This document shows, piece after piece, positions 34,778 to 42,475 of a stretch of DNA of 64,000 bases. Position 1 is the stretch's first letter; each line of letters opens with the position of its first letter. The stretch is from assembly GCF_016862995.1 (NCBI RefSeq), contig NZ_BOOA01000034.1, forward strand, positions 28,370-92,369. Reading direction: 5' to 3'. Below the pieces are notes generated by a model. That model saw only the letters and a list, made by a program, of their open reading frames with translations. It was not told the DNA's origin and searched no databases. Source of the DNA: Acrocarpospora phusangensis. Its GTDB lineage: Bacteria > Actinomycetota > Actinomycetes > Streptosporangiales > Streptosporangiaceae. Made by a program: the position numbers and the translations under genes.

Positions 34778-36661
34778 GTGTCCCGTCCGTCTCGCAGGGC
34801 CGTGACCCTCGGCGTCGCCCTCGCCTCCGCCGTCTGGGTCGCCGGGCCCGTGGTCGCGCCACCCGCGTACGCCGCCGGAGAGCAGGTCAACATCTGGCTG
34901 ACCACCACCTCGGACTCCGGCGGGCGCAACGTCACCCGCGGCCTCCAGCAGCAGACCCCCATCGCCTTCAGCACGGCCGGCGGCAGCGCCACCCACACCA
35001 TCACCGTCAACGAGGGCACCACCTACCAGCAGTTCGAGGGCGCCGGCGCGTCGATCACCGACACCACCGCCTACCTGCTGCGCGGCGGCCCGGTGAGCGC
35101 CGCCACCCGCGACGCCGCGATGCGCAAGCTGTTCCACCCGGTGGACGGCATCGGGCTCGGCTTCGTCCGCAACCCGATCGGCGCCTCCGACCTGTCCCGC
35201 CCCGGGCACGTCTCGCTGGACGACACCTGCTGCAACCTCAACGACTTCGGCGCCAACGGCTACGACACCAACGTCCGGCTGCTGACGCAGCAGGCCAAGT
35301 CCCTCAACCCGGCGCTGCGCGTGAAGGGCGTGCCGTGGAGCGCGCCCGGCTGGATGAAGGACAACGGCCGGATGGACCAGATGGGCTGGCTCAGGTCCGA
35401 GTACTACCCGATGTACGCGCAGTACTTCGTCAAGTACATCCAGAGCTACCAGGCCATCGGAGTCCCGGTGGACTACATCTCCGTGCAGAACGAGCCCAAC
35501 TGCTGCCAGGCGGCCAACCCGCCCGCGATGAACTATCCCGGCATGAGCTGGAACTCCTCCGGGCTGGCCGAACTCACCAAGAACCACATCTACCCGGCGT
35601 TCCGGGCGGCCGGCATCACCACCAAGGTGCTCATCCACGACTGGAACTACGGCGACTGGGCCACCATGGGCTCGGGCGTGCTCAACGACGCGGCCGTACG
35701 CAACGACCCGCTCTTCGGGGGTGTCGCCTGGCACGGCTACTTCGGCGACCCCGCCATCGGTACCCAGGTCCACAACCAGTTCCCCTCAGTCAAGCAGTTC
35801 AGCACCGAGCACTCCGGCGGCAACTGGATCGGCAACCAGCACAACGAGGACCTGACGGACATCGTCACCTACGCCCGCAACTGGAGCGGCAGCCTGGTCA
35901 AGTGGAGCCTCGCGCTCAACCAGTTCCAGGGCCCGCACAACGGCGGCTGCGACGTCTGCACCGGCTTGATCACCGTGCAGGAGGGCGGCTCCCGGGCCGG
36001 TCAGATCGACTACACGATCGAGTACTACACCACCGGCCACCTGTCCAAGTTCGTCAAGCCCGGCGCGTTCCGCATCGACTCCACCAACAACGGCACCATC
36101 CAGAACGTGGCCTGGCGCAACCCTGACGGCTCCAAGGCCCTGATCGCCCACAACGGCGGCACCTCGTCCCAGTCCGTACGGGTGAACTGGGGCAACCAGT
36201 CGTTCGTCTACACCATGCCCGCCCGTACGACCGCGACCTTCACCTGGTCGGGCACGCCCGGCAGCGGCAACCCCGGCGGAGGCGGCGGGACCATCACCGG
36301 ACTGGCCGGCAAGTGTGTGGACGTGGCCGGCGCCAACAGCGCGAACGGCACCGCCGTCCAGCTGTACACCTGCAACGGCACCGCCGCCCAGCAGTGGTCC
36401 CGTCCCGGTGACGGCACCGTCCGCGCCCTCGGCAAGTGCCTGGACCTGGTCAACCAGGGCACCGCCAACGGCACCCAGCTCCAGCTCTGGAGCTGCACCG
36501 GTGGCGCCAACCAGCAGTGGACGTACACGGCGGCCAACGACCTGGTGAACCCCGCCGCCAACAAGTGCCTCGACGTGACCGGCAACAACAGCGCCGACGG
36601 CACCCGCCTGCAGATCTGGAGCTGCACCGGCGCGGCCAACCAGAAGTGGAACGTCTCCTAG
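34778..36661 (+). CDS. Secreted GH30 glycoside hydrolase with ricin-type (CBM13) domain
   Basis: A 627-aa exported enzyme. A signal peptide with twin-Arg-like SRRAVTLG precedes the PPAYAA cleavage site. The GH30 barrel (about 70-490) has TYQQFEGAGASITD, PWSAPGWMKDNG, acid/base Glu239 (VQNEPN) and nucleophile Glu344 (STEHSGGNW). These match the endo-beta-1,6-glucanase/glucosylceramidase-like GH30 group, so a fungal beta-1,6-glucan or related glycan is a likely substrate. A Gly-rich linker leads to a trefoil ricin domain (about 505-627) with repeated CLDV/QLWSC/NQQW units that binds polysaccharide. The GTG start follows AAAGGTGG by about 7 nt; longer frames upstream lack a signal peptide at the right place. 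A strong terminator follows. Confidence 0.9.
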   Translation: MSRPSRRAVTLGVALASAVWVAGPVVAPPAYAAGEQVNIWLTTTSDSGGRNVTRGLQQQTPIAFSTAGGSATHTITVNEGTTYQQFEGAGASITDTTAYLLRGGPVSAATRDAAMRKLFHPVDGIGLGFVRNPIGASDLSRPGHVSLDDTCCNLNDFGANGYDTNVRLLTQQAKSLNPALRVKGVPWSAPGWMKDNGRMDQMGWLRSEYYPMYAQYFVKYIQSYQAIGVPVDYISVQNEPNCCQAANPPAMNYPGMSWNSSGLAELTKNHIYPAFRAAGITTKVLIHDWNYGDWATMGSGVLNDAAVRNDPLFGGVAWHGYFGDPAIGTQVHNQFPSVKQFSTEHSGGNWIGNQHNEDLTDIVTYARNWSGSLVKWSLALNQFQGPHNGGCDVCTGLITVQEGGSRAGQIDYTIEYYTTGHLSKFVKPGAFRIDSTNNGTIQNVAWRNPDGSKALIAHNGGTSSQSVRVNWGNQSFVYTMPARTTATFTWSGTPGSGNPGGGGGTITGLAGKCVDVAGANSANGTAVQLYTCNGTAAQQWSRPGDGTVRALGKCLDLVNQGTANGTQLQLWSCTGGANQQWTYTAANDLVNPAANKCLDVTGNNSADGTRLQIWSCTGAANQKWNVS

Positions 36662-36676
36662 CGGGGGAGATGAAAC

Positions 36677-36711
36677 GGGCGCGGGTCCTCGGGGGGACCC
36701 GCGCCCATTTT
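36677..36711 (+). terminator. Intrinsic terminator after the GH30 gene
   Basis: A perfect 12-bp stem GGGCGCGGGTCC / GGACCCGCGCCC, 6-nt loop, followed by ATTTT. It also serves the convergent hmp gene, whose stop is at 36714. Confidence 0.9.
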
Positions 36712-36713
36712 GA

Positions 36714-37916
36714 TCAGGCCGGCACGGGAGCCGGGCGCCACTGCTCGGAGCCGAAGACCTCGTAGCGGATGCGCTCCTCCGGCAGGCCGCGGCGGCGCAG
36801 GGCGGCCCGGACGGCCTGCATGAACGGGATGGGACCGCACAGGTAGACGTCCGCGTCCGGGTGCAGCGGAATGGCGTCGGGGTCGACGAAGCCCGTGTAG
36901 GCGTCCGGGTTGCCGGACTCCTGCTCGTACCAGACGAGGGTGCGGAAGGAGCGCAGGCGGGAGCCGTTGAGGCTCATGTCGGTGCGGAGCGGGTGCCGGT
37001 CCGGATGGCGGTCGGCGTGTACGACGGTGACGTCGCGGTGGGGCTGCGTGCGGGAGACGTGGTCCAGGATCGCGGCCATCGGGGTGATGCCGACGCCCGC
37101 GCTGACCAGGACCAGCGGCGCCGTGCCCTCGCGCAGGGTGAGCTCGCCGTAGGGGTGGCTCAGTTTCAGACGGTGCCCGACTTCCACGTGGTCGTGGAGG
37201 TATCCGGAGACGACGCCGTCCGGGGCGCCGCCGGTGCCGCGGACCCGGCGTACGGTGATCCGCAGGGTGCCGCCGGCCGCTGCTTGGGAGAGCGAGTACT
37301 GGCGCAGCTGGCTGGTCCCGTCGGGGAGGTCGGCGGCGACGGTGACGTACTGGCCGGGCAGGAAGACGGGGGCGGGGCCGCCGTCGGCCGGGGTGAGGAT
37401 GAAGGACACCGTGTCGTGCGCCTCTGTGATCTTGTTGGCGACCGTGTACTCGCGCCAGGGGTCGTCGGTGTCCACGCCGGCCTCCGCGTACAGGCGGGCC
37501 TCGCGGCCGATCAGCCGGACGGCGAACAGCCAGTAGACCTCGTCCCAGGCGGCGGCGACCTCCGGGGTGACCGCGTCGCCGAGGACCGTGCCGACCGCGC
37601 CCAGCAGGTACTTGCCGACCATCGCGTACTGCTCGGGGCTGATGCCGAGCGCGCAGTGGCGCTGGGCGATCCGCTCCACGAGGTGGTCGAAGCCGTCAGG
37701 ACCCTGACCCACCAGGTGCGCGGCGAACACGGCCACGGCTCCCGCCAGCGCGTTCTTCTGCTCGCCCGTGGCCTGGGCGCTGCGGCTGAACAGGTTCAGC
37801 AGGTCCGGGTTCTCGCCGAGCATCGTGTCGTAGAAGACGCCGGAGATGGCGCCGAGATGCTCGGCGACGACGGGCAGGGTCGCCTCGACGATGGGGGTGC
37901 TGGTGGCGGAGAGCAT
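36714..37916 (-). CDS. hmp: Flavohemoprotein (nitric oxide dioxygenase)
   Basis: A 400-aa cytoplasmic enzyme that converts NO and O2 to nitrate with NAD(P)H. The globin domain (1-138) has B10 Tyr29 (VFYDTML) and proximal His87 (AQRHCALG). The FAD domain (about 150-255) has RQYSLSQ and the NAD domain VLVSAGVGITPMAAIL and YLCGPIPFMQAV, closing with YEVFGSEQW. The start lies 23 bp after the nsrR stop, so the two are one operon and hmp should be induced by NO through NsrR. Confidence 0.95.
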   Translation of the reverse strand: MLSATSTPIVEATLPVVAEHLGAISGVFYDTMLGENPDLLNLFSRSAQATGEQKNALAGAVAVFAAHLVGQGPDGFDHLVERIAQRHCALGISPEQYAMVGKYLLGAVGTVLGDAVTPEVAAAWDEVYWLFAVRLIGREARLYAEAGVDTDDPWREYTVANKITEAHDTVSFILTPADGGPAPVFLPGQYVTVAADLPDGTSQLRQYSLSQAAAGGTLRITVRRVRGTGGAPDGVVSGYLHDHVEVGHRLKLSHPYGELTLREGTAPLVLVSAGVGITPMAAILDHVSRTQPHRDVTVVHADRHPDRHPLRTDMSLNGSRLRSFRTLVWYEQESGNPDAYTGFVDPDAIPLHPDADVYLCGPIPFMQAVRAALRRRGLPEERIRYEVFGSEQWRPAPVPA

Positions 37917-37939
37917 GGTTCCTCCTGATTCGGTGATGG

Positions 37940-38368
37940 TCAGTCGCGGCCGAGACTCAGCAGCAGCTGCTTGGCAGGCGGCTGGGTCAGGTCGCCGACC
38001 GTGATCGGGTCGAGGGCGACGTAGAAGGCCTCCTGGGCCCGGCGCAGGGCTCCGCGGAGCCGGCAGCCCTGGCTCAGCGGGCAGGGGGGCGTGCCGTCGC
38101 AGTCGACCACCTCGGTGCCGCCCTCCAGCTCGCGGACGAGCCGTCCGACCGAGGTCGTGGCGGCCTCCGGTGCGAGCCGCACTCCCCCGCTGCGGCCGCG
38201 GACGGTCTCCAGCAGGCCCAGGTGGTGCAGCCGCTGGACCACCTTGGCCAGGTGGTGGCGCGGAACCGCGAGGGATTCCGCCAGCTCGTCGATGGTGCGC
38301 AGGTCGTCACGGGCGGCGCTGAGCATGAGCACGCGGAGCCCGATGTCGGTGGAGCGGTTGAGGTGCAC
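37940..38368 (-). CDS. nsrR: Rrf2 family NO-sensing repressor NsrR
   Basis: A 142-aa regulator with an N-terminal winged helix (SLAVPRHHLAKVVQRLHHLGLLETVRG split by helices) and the three cysteines C90, C96 and C102 (CDGTPPC...SQGC), the [4Fe-4S] ligands of actinobacterial NsrR. Position directly upstream of hmp supports NO sensing. The GTG is leaderless: -10 box TAGCGT (plus strand 38375-38380) is 6 nt upstream, and a perfect 17-bp palindrome overlaps the promoter, implying autoregulation. Confidence 0.92.
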   Translation of the reverse strand: MHLNRSTDIGLRVLMLSAARDDLRTIDELAESLAVPRHHLAKVVQRLHHLGLLETVRGRSGGVRLAPEAATTSVGRLVRELEGGTEVVDCDGTPPCPLSQGCRLRGALRRAQEAFYVALDPITVGDLTQPPAKQLLLSLGRD

Positions 38369-38374
38369 ACGACG

Positions 38375-38405
38375 ACGCTACCTTAAACAGGACTCTCAGA
38401 GTCCT
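38375..38405 (-). promoter_or_regulatory. nsrR-hmp promoter and candidate NsrR operator
   Basis: -10 box TAGCGT (38375-38380) and, 8 bp further up, the perfect palindrome AGGACTCT-C-AGAGTCCT (38389-38405), placed over the -35/spacer. It differs from the AACACG-type site reported for S. coelicolor NsrR. Confidence 0.6.
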
Positions 38406-38520
38406 CTTTGTGGGTGACGTCACACGCCGGGGGTGTTACCTGATTGATCACGCAACGCGACTCGGTCGTCCCCTGGGTCCAGTTCTGTGGGGCTTCGTAC
38501 GCCGTGAGCCGAGGACCGCC

Positions 38521-38943
38521 ATGCCCATACAGGAAAGCAGCGAGGACACCGTCGCGCTGGACTACGGCCAGTTCTACCTCCTGGACGTGGACGCGACCTT
38601 CGACATCGGGGACTTCTCCGGCGAGACCTGGTTCGAGAGCGTGGGCAGCTGCGCGATCGTTCTCGGCATGACGTCCGGCATGTACGCGACGGTCCGGCTG
38701 GAACTCTGGACCGAGACTCCGGACCCGGTGGACCCCGAGGACTGGAACGACGACCCGATCGAGGCCCAGCTCTTCTCCGAGTTCGGCGAAGTCTGCGTCA
38801 GCGACCTGATGAACGGCGACCGCACGGCCTACCTGCTACTCGGCGAGGAAGACGCCTTCTGGCACGTCGTCGGATATCGGCGCCCGACCTCCGACCCGAA
38901 CTACCCGGAGGAATACCTCTTCCAATTCTGGAAGAAACTCTGA
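38521..38943 (+). CDS. Acidic hypothetical protein
   Basis: A 140-aa soluble protein, very acidic (many Asp/Glu) and rich in Trp, Phe and Tyr, ending YLFQFWKKL. No signal peptide or known motif. The start at 38521 is preferred because CCGAGG lies about 6 nt upstream; the frame is open 37 codons further up, without a ribosome site. Divergent from nsrR. The composition resembles immunity or anti-toxin-like proteins, but nothing beyond composition supports that. Confidence 0.6.
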   Translation: MPIQESSEDTVALDYGQFYLLDVDATFDIGDFSGETWFESVGSCAIVLGMTSGMYATVRLELWTETPDPVDPEDWNDDPIEAQLFSEFGEVCVSDLMNGDRTAYLLLGEEDAFWHVVGYRRPTSDPNYPEEYLFQFWKKL

Positions 38944-39012
38944 CCGTCCACCCTGTTCCGGTCCGTTCCCGGGTGTTCCAAGAGGCGCGGAACCCGGTGT
39001 CACGCCGTACGG

Positions 39013-39273
39013 ATGCCTGGCCAGAACTATCTCTACTACGACAGCACCCCCAACCTCGGCGGCCCCGGCGACGAGGCCAGCTCGGTCTTCAACGACACCG
39101 AGGACGCCTGGGTGCTGTACGACGACAGCGGCTACCGCGACCGCCGCTACTGCATCCGCTCCGGGCAGTACATCGGCGACCTGCACCACCCGGCCTGGAA
39201 GTTCGGCGACAAGATCTCCTCGGTCCTCCGCCTCAACACCAGGAGCTGCGCCGGCTACCCCACCTTCAACTGA
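39013..39273 (+). CDS. Peptidase inhibitor I36-like protein, N-terminally incomplete
   Basis: An 86-aa frame with the beta/gamma-crystallin-like pattern of Streptomyces-type I36 inhibitors: ASSVFNDTEDAWVLYDDSGY, YCIRSGQYIGDL and FGDKISSVLRLN with a C-terminal Cys. Normal family members have a signal peptide and an earlier Cys-containing strand. Here the frame upstream is closed by the stop of the preceding gene and encodes neither. It is therefore either a truncated copy or an unusual cytoplasmic form. No clear ribosome site before the ATG. Confidence 0.55.
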   Translation: MPGQNYLYYDSTPNLGGPGDEASSVFNDTEDAWVLYDDSGYRDRRYCIRSGQYIGDLHHPAWKFGDKISSVLRLNTRSCAGYPTFN

Positions 39274-39283
39274 CCTCACCCCC

Positions 39284-39319
39284 GGGGGTCCCGCCGGCAC
39301 CCCCGGGAACGGGACCCCC
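39284..39319. terminator. Hairpin after the I36-like gene
   Basis: GGGGGTCCCG (39284-39293) pairs with CGGGACCCCC (39310-39319). No T-run; GC-rich actinomycete style. Confidence 0.6.
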
Positions 39320-39344
39320 ACTGCCGCCGCCCACACGGGCTGGC

Positions 39345-39350
39345 TACTGT
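39345..39350 (+). promoter_or_regulatory. -10 box (TACTGT), leaderless start of the aldo/keto reductase
   Basis: TACTGT, 7 nt before the ATG at 39358, with no Shine-Dalgarno. Confidence 0.5.
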
Positions 39351-39357
39351 CTGGGCC

Positions 39358-40332
39358 ATGGATACCGTGCGGCTGGGCAACACAGGACTGAAGGTCAGCA
39401 AGATCTGCCTGGGCATGATGAGCTACGGCGACCCGGCCCAGTTGAACGGCTGGGCGCTCCCCGAGGACGAGGCCGAGCCGATCGTGCGCAAAGCCGCCGA
39501 CGGCGGCGTGACCTTCTTCGACACCGCCGACGTCTACAGCGCCGGCGCCAGCGAGATCGTCACCGGAAACCTGCTACGAAAGATCTTCCCCCGCCGGGAG
39601 GACTACGTCCTGGCCACCAAGGTCCGCTTCCCGGTCGGCCCCGCCGCCAACGACGCCGGCCTGTCCCGCAAGCACATCATGGCCTCCATCGACGCCTCCC
39701 TCTCCCGCCTCGGTACGGACTACGTCGACCTCTACCAAATCCACCGATGGGACGACGAAACCCCCATCGAGGAGACCATGGAAGCCCTCCACGACGTCGT
39801 CAAGGCCGGCAAAGCCAGATACATCGGCGCCTCCTCCATGCTGGCCTGGCAGTTCGCCAAAGCCCAGCACACCGCCGACAGACACCACTGGACCAAGTTC
39901 GTGTCGATGCAGGGCCACTACAACCTCCTCTACCGCGAGGACGAGCGCGAGATGATCCCCCTCTGCCTCGACCAGGGCGTCGGCCTCATCCCCTGGAGCC
40001 CCCTGGCCCGCGGCCTCCTCGCCCGCGCGGGCACCGACCAGGACAGCACCCGCCAAACCGGCGACGCCGCCCGCCAAGCCCAGCTCTACGGCGGCCCCGC
40101 GGACGCCACAATCCTCACGAAGGTGGCCGAACTCGCATCCACCCGCGGCGTCGCCCCGGCGACCCTGGCGCTCGCCTGGCTGCTGCACCAGCCGGGCATG
40201 ACCGCCCCGATCATCGGCGCCACCAAGGAACAGCACGTGGACGACGCTGTCGCCGCCGCCACTCTGACCCTGTCGCCCGAGGAGTTGTCCGCGTTGGCCG
40301 AGCCGTACCGGCCTCGGCCGGTTTCGTTCTGA
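39358..40332 (+). CDS. Aldo/keto reductase
   Basis: A 324-aa NADPH-dependent oxidoreductase with the full catalytic tetrad Asp55, Tyr60, Lys88 and His129 (FFDTADVYSAG, ATKVRF, YQIHRWD) and the cofactor segments GLIPWSPLARGLL and PIIGATKEQH. It is closest in layout to the AKR11/YajO-like group acting on small aldehydes or ketones. The ATG has a -10 box TACTGT 7 nt upstream (leaderless). The methyltransferase gene starts 10 bp downstream, so the two are probably one transcript. Confidence 0.9.
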   Translation: MDTVRLGNTGLKVSKICLGMMSYGDPAQLNGWALPEDEAEPIVRKAADGGVTFFDTADVYSAGASEIVTGNLLRKIFPRREDYVLATKVRFPVGPAANDAGLSRKHIMASIDASLSRLGTDYVDLYQIHRWDDETPIEETMEALHDVVKAGKARYIGASSMLAWQFAKAQHTADRHHWTKFVSMQGHYNLLYREDEREMIPLCLDQGVGLIPWSPLARGLLARAGTDQDSTRQTGDAARQAQLYGGPADATILTKVAELASTRGVAPATLALAWLLHQPGMTAPIIGATKEQHVDDAVAAATLTLSPEELSALAEPYRPRPVSF

Positions 40333-40342
40333 AGGGGAGCGT

Positions 40343-41107
40343 ATGACGACCTCGGTCGCCGGTGACTTCGACTACGAGCGGCATGGGCATGGGTATGCCG
40401 TGCAGCGGCGGCCTGATCCGCGGATTGAGGCGCAGGTGCACGCCGCTCTGGGTGCGGGGGGCAGTCTGATCAATGTGGGGGCGGGGGCCGGGTCGTACGA
40501 GCCGGGGGATCGGTATGTGGTGGCGGTGGAGCCGTCGGCGGTGATGCGGGCGCAGCGGCCGGCGCACCGGGTGCCCGCGGTGGATGCGACGGCGGAGCGG
40601 TTGCCGTTCGACGATGACACGTTCGACGCGGCGCTGGCGTCGGTCACCGTGCACCAGTGGCCGGACCCGGAGCAGGGGCTGCGGGAGTTGCGGCGCGTCT
40701 CTCGTGGGCCCGTGGTCGTGCTGACGTTCGACGGGCGCGCGCTTGATCTGCTGTGGCTGGCCGAGTACGCCCCTGAGCTGATCGCCGCGGAGAGCAGGCG
40801 TTACCCGGAGATCGACTGGATCGCGGAGCGGGTCGGGGGCACCGCAAGGGTGGAGCAGGTCGCGATTCCGATCGACTGTGTGGACGGGTTCACGGAGGCC
40901 TTCTACGCCCGGCCCGAGCGGTTCCTGGATCCGGCGGTGCGGAAGGGCCAGTCGGCGTGGGGGTTCGTCGATCCCGCCGACGAGGTACGCGCGGTGGAGC
41001 GGCTCCGGGCCGACCTGGACAGCGGCGCGTGGGACGCCCGGTTCGGTCACCTGCGCGAGCAGCCCGAGTTCCTCGGCTCGATGCGATTGATCATCGGCAT
41101 GCCGTAG
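40343..41107 (+). CDS. Class I SAM-dependent methyltransferase
   Basis: A 254-aa protein with a methyltransferase-11-type fold: SAM motif LINVGAGAGSYEP, acidic loop VAVEPS, ATAERLPFDDDTFDAALASV and RELRRVSRG. Instead of the usual VxDLGCGxG it has NVGAGAGSY, as in a small-molecule methyltransferase subgroup. The C-terminal cap (about 130-254) gives no substrate hint. GGGGAGC precedes the ATG at 5 nt. It lies 10 bp after the aldo/keto reductase, implying co-expression. Confidence 0.85.
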   Translation: MTTSVAGDFDYERHGHGYAVQRRPDPRIEAQVHAALGAGGSLINVGAGAGSYEPGDRYVVAVEPSAVMRAQRPAHRVPAVDATAERLPFDDDTFDAALASVTVHQWPDPEQGLRELRRVSRGPVVVLTFDGRALDLLWLAEYAPELIAAESRRYPEIDWIAERVGGTARVEQVAIPIDCVDGFTEAFYARPERFLDPAVRKGQSAWGFVDPADEVRAVERLRADLDSGAWDARFGHLREQPEFLGSMRLIIGMP

Positions 41108-41117
41108 GCGGGTGCCG

Positions 41118-41123
41118 TACAGT
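41118..41123 (+). promoter_or_regulatory. -10 box (TACAGT), leaderless start of the PaaK-like gene
   Basis: TACAGT, 6 nt before the GTG at 41130; this decides the start over an upstream GTG at 41112. Confidence 0.45.
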
Positions 41124-41129
41124 CGGCGC

Positions 41130-42470
41130 GTGGTGCCTATCGAGTTGTTCCGGCGGGTCGCGGAGCGTGTGCCCGCGTATGGGGAGTTCCTGCGGGAACG
41201 GGGCGTCGACCCGGCGGCGGTGCGGGCGTTCGGTGACGTGCCGATGACGACGAAGGACAACTACGTGCGGCGGCATCCGCTGGCCGCGCTGTGCCGGGAC
41301 GGCGTGGTCGGGGACATGATCGCGGTCTCCTCCGGGTCGAGCGGGGAGCCCGCGTTCTGGGTGCGGTCGAGCGCGGACGAGAAGGTCATCGCGGAACGTT
41401 TCGCCGAGGTGTTCCGGGCGTTCGGGGCGCACGAGCGGCGCACGCTGGCCGTGGTCTGCTTCTCGCTGGGCACCTGGGTGGGCGGGCTCTTCACGATCTC
41501 CTGCCTGCGGCACCTGGCCGACGAGGGCTTTCCGGTGACCGTGGTCGCGCCGGGCAACAACAAGGGCGAGATCCTCCGCGTGCTGCCCGCCCTGGCTCCG
41601 CAGTTCGAGCAGGTCGTCCTCCTGGGCTACCCACCGTTCCTCAAAGACGTGATCGACACACCCGGCGTCCCGTGGCCGGACTACCACGTGAAGATCGTCA
41701 CCGCCGGCGAGGTCTTCTCCGAGGAGTGGCGCGCCCTCGTCGCCGCCCGCGCCGCCATCGCCGACCCCCTAACCAGCACCGCCTCCCTGTACGGCACCGC
41801 CGACGCCGGCGTCCTCGGCAACGAGACCCCCCTCTCCATCGAGATCCGCCGCTTCCTCGCCGCCCGCCCCGACGCCGCCAAGGAACTCTTCGGCGCCTCC
41901 CGCCTCCCCACCCTCGTCCAGTACGACCCCGCCGTGCGCTTCTTCGAGGAGCACGACGGCACCCTCCTGTTCACCGGCGACAACGGCATCCCCCTCGTCC
42001 GCTACCACATCGCCGACGAGGGCGGCCTCATCTCCCACCAGGGCATGCTCGCCTACCTGGCCCGCTACGGCTTCCGCCCCACGGCCCCCGGCCCCCACCT
42101 GCCTTTCGTGTACGTCTTCGGCCGCAGCCTGTTCGTCGTCTCGTACTACGGCGCGAACGTCTACCCGGAGAACGTCACCGTCGGCCTCGAACAACCCGAA
42201 GTCAGCGCCTCCGTAACCGGCAAATTCGTCCTGTCAGCCCCCGAAGGCGCCAAAGGCATCGAACTCACCGTAGAACTCTCCGCGGGAACCACCCCCACCC
42301 CCGACCTCGCCGCCCAGATCTCCACCTCGGTCCTCCAGGCCCTCCACCGCCTCAACAGCGAGTTCACCCACTACGTCCCCGACGCCCACCAGCCCCCGCT
42401 CGTCACCCTCCGCCCGTACGCCGACCCGGAACACTTCCCACCCGGCGTCAAGCACAGGTATGTACGCTGA
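41130..42470 (+). CDS. PaaK-like adenylate-forming enzyme (phenylacetate-CoA ligase family)
   Basis: A 446-aa acyl-adenylating protein with SSGSSGEPAFW (phosphate loop), SLYGTADAGVLGNE (A5-like), TGDNGIPLVRYHIADEGG (A7-like) and a C-terminal lid domain ending KHRYVR. This order is that of phenylacetate-CoA ligase relatives that adenylate aryl or acyl acids and pass them to CoA or a carrier. No PCP or thiolation partner is adjacent. The start is placed at 41130 from the -10 box; codon 41112 would add six residues. From about 41640 the codons shift to almost exclusive C-ending, unlike the earlier part of the gene. Confidence 0.82.
   Translation: MVPIELFRRVAERVPAYGEFLRERGVDPAAVRAFGDVPMTTKDNYVRRHPLAALCRDGVVGDMIAVSSGSSGEPAFWVRSSADEKVIAERFAEVFRAFGAHERRTLAVVCFSLGTWVGGLFTISCLRHLADEGFPVTVVAPGNNKGEILRVLPALAPQFEQVVLLGYPPFLKDVIDTPGVPWPDYHVKIVTAGEVFSEEWRALVAARAAIADPLTSTASLYGTADAGVLGNETPLSIEIRRFLAARPDAAKELFGASRLPTLVQYDPAVRFFEEHDGTLLFTGDNGIPLVRYHIADEGGLISHQGMLAYLARYGFRPTAPGPHLPFVYVFGRSLFVVSYYGANVYPENVTVGLEQPEVSASVTGKFVLSAPEGAKGIELTVELSAGTTPTPDLAAQISTSVLQALHRLNSEFTHYVPDAHQPPLVTLRPYADPEHFPPGVKHRYVR
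42463..42468 (+). promoter_or_regulatory. -10 box (TACGCT), leaderless start of polX
   Basis: TACGCT lies inside the last codons of the preceding gene, 7 nt before the ATG at 42476. Confidence 0.45.
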
Positions 42471-42475
42471 TCGGC

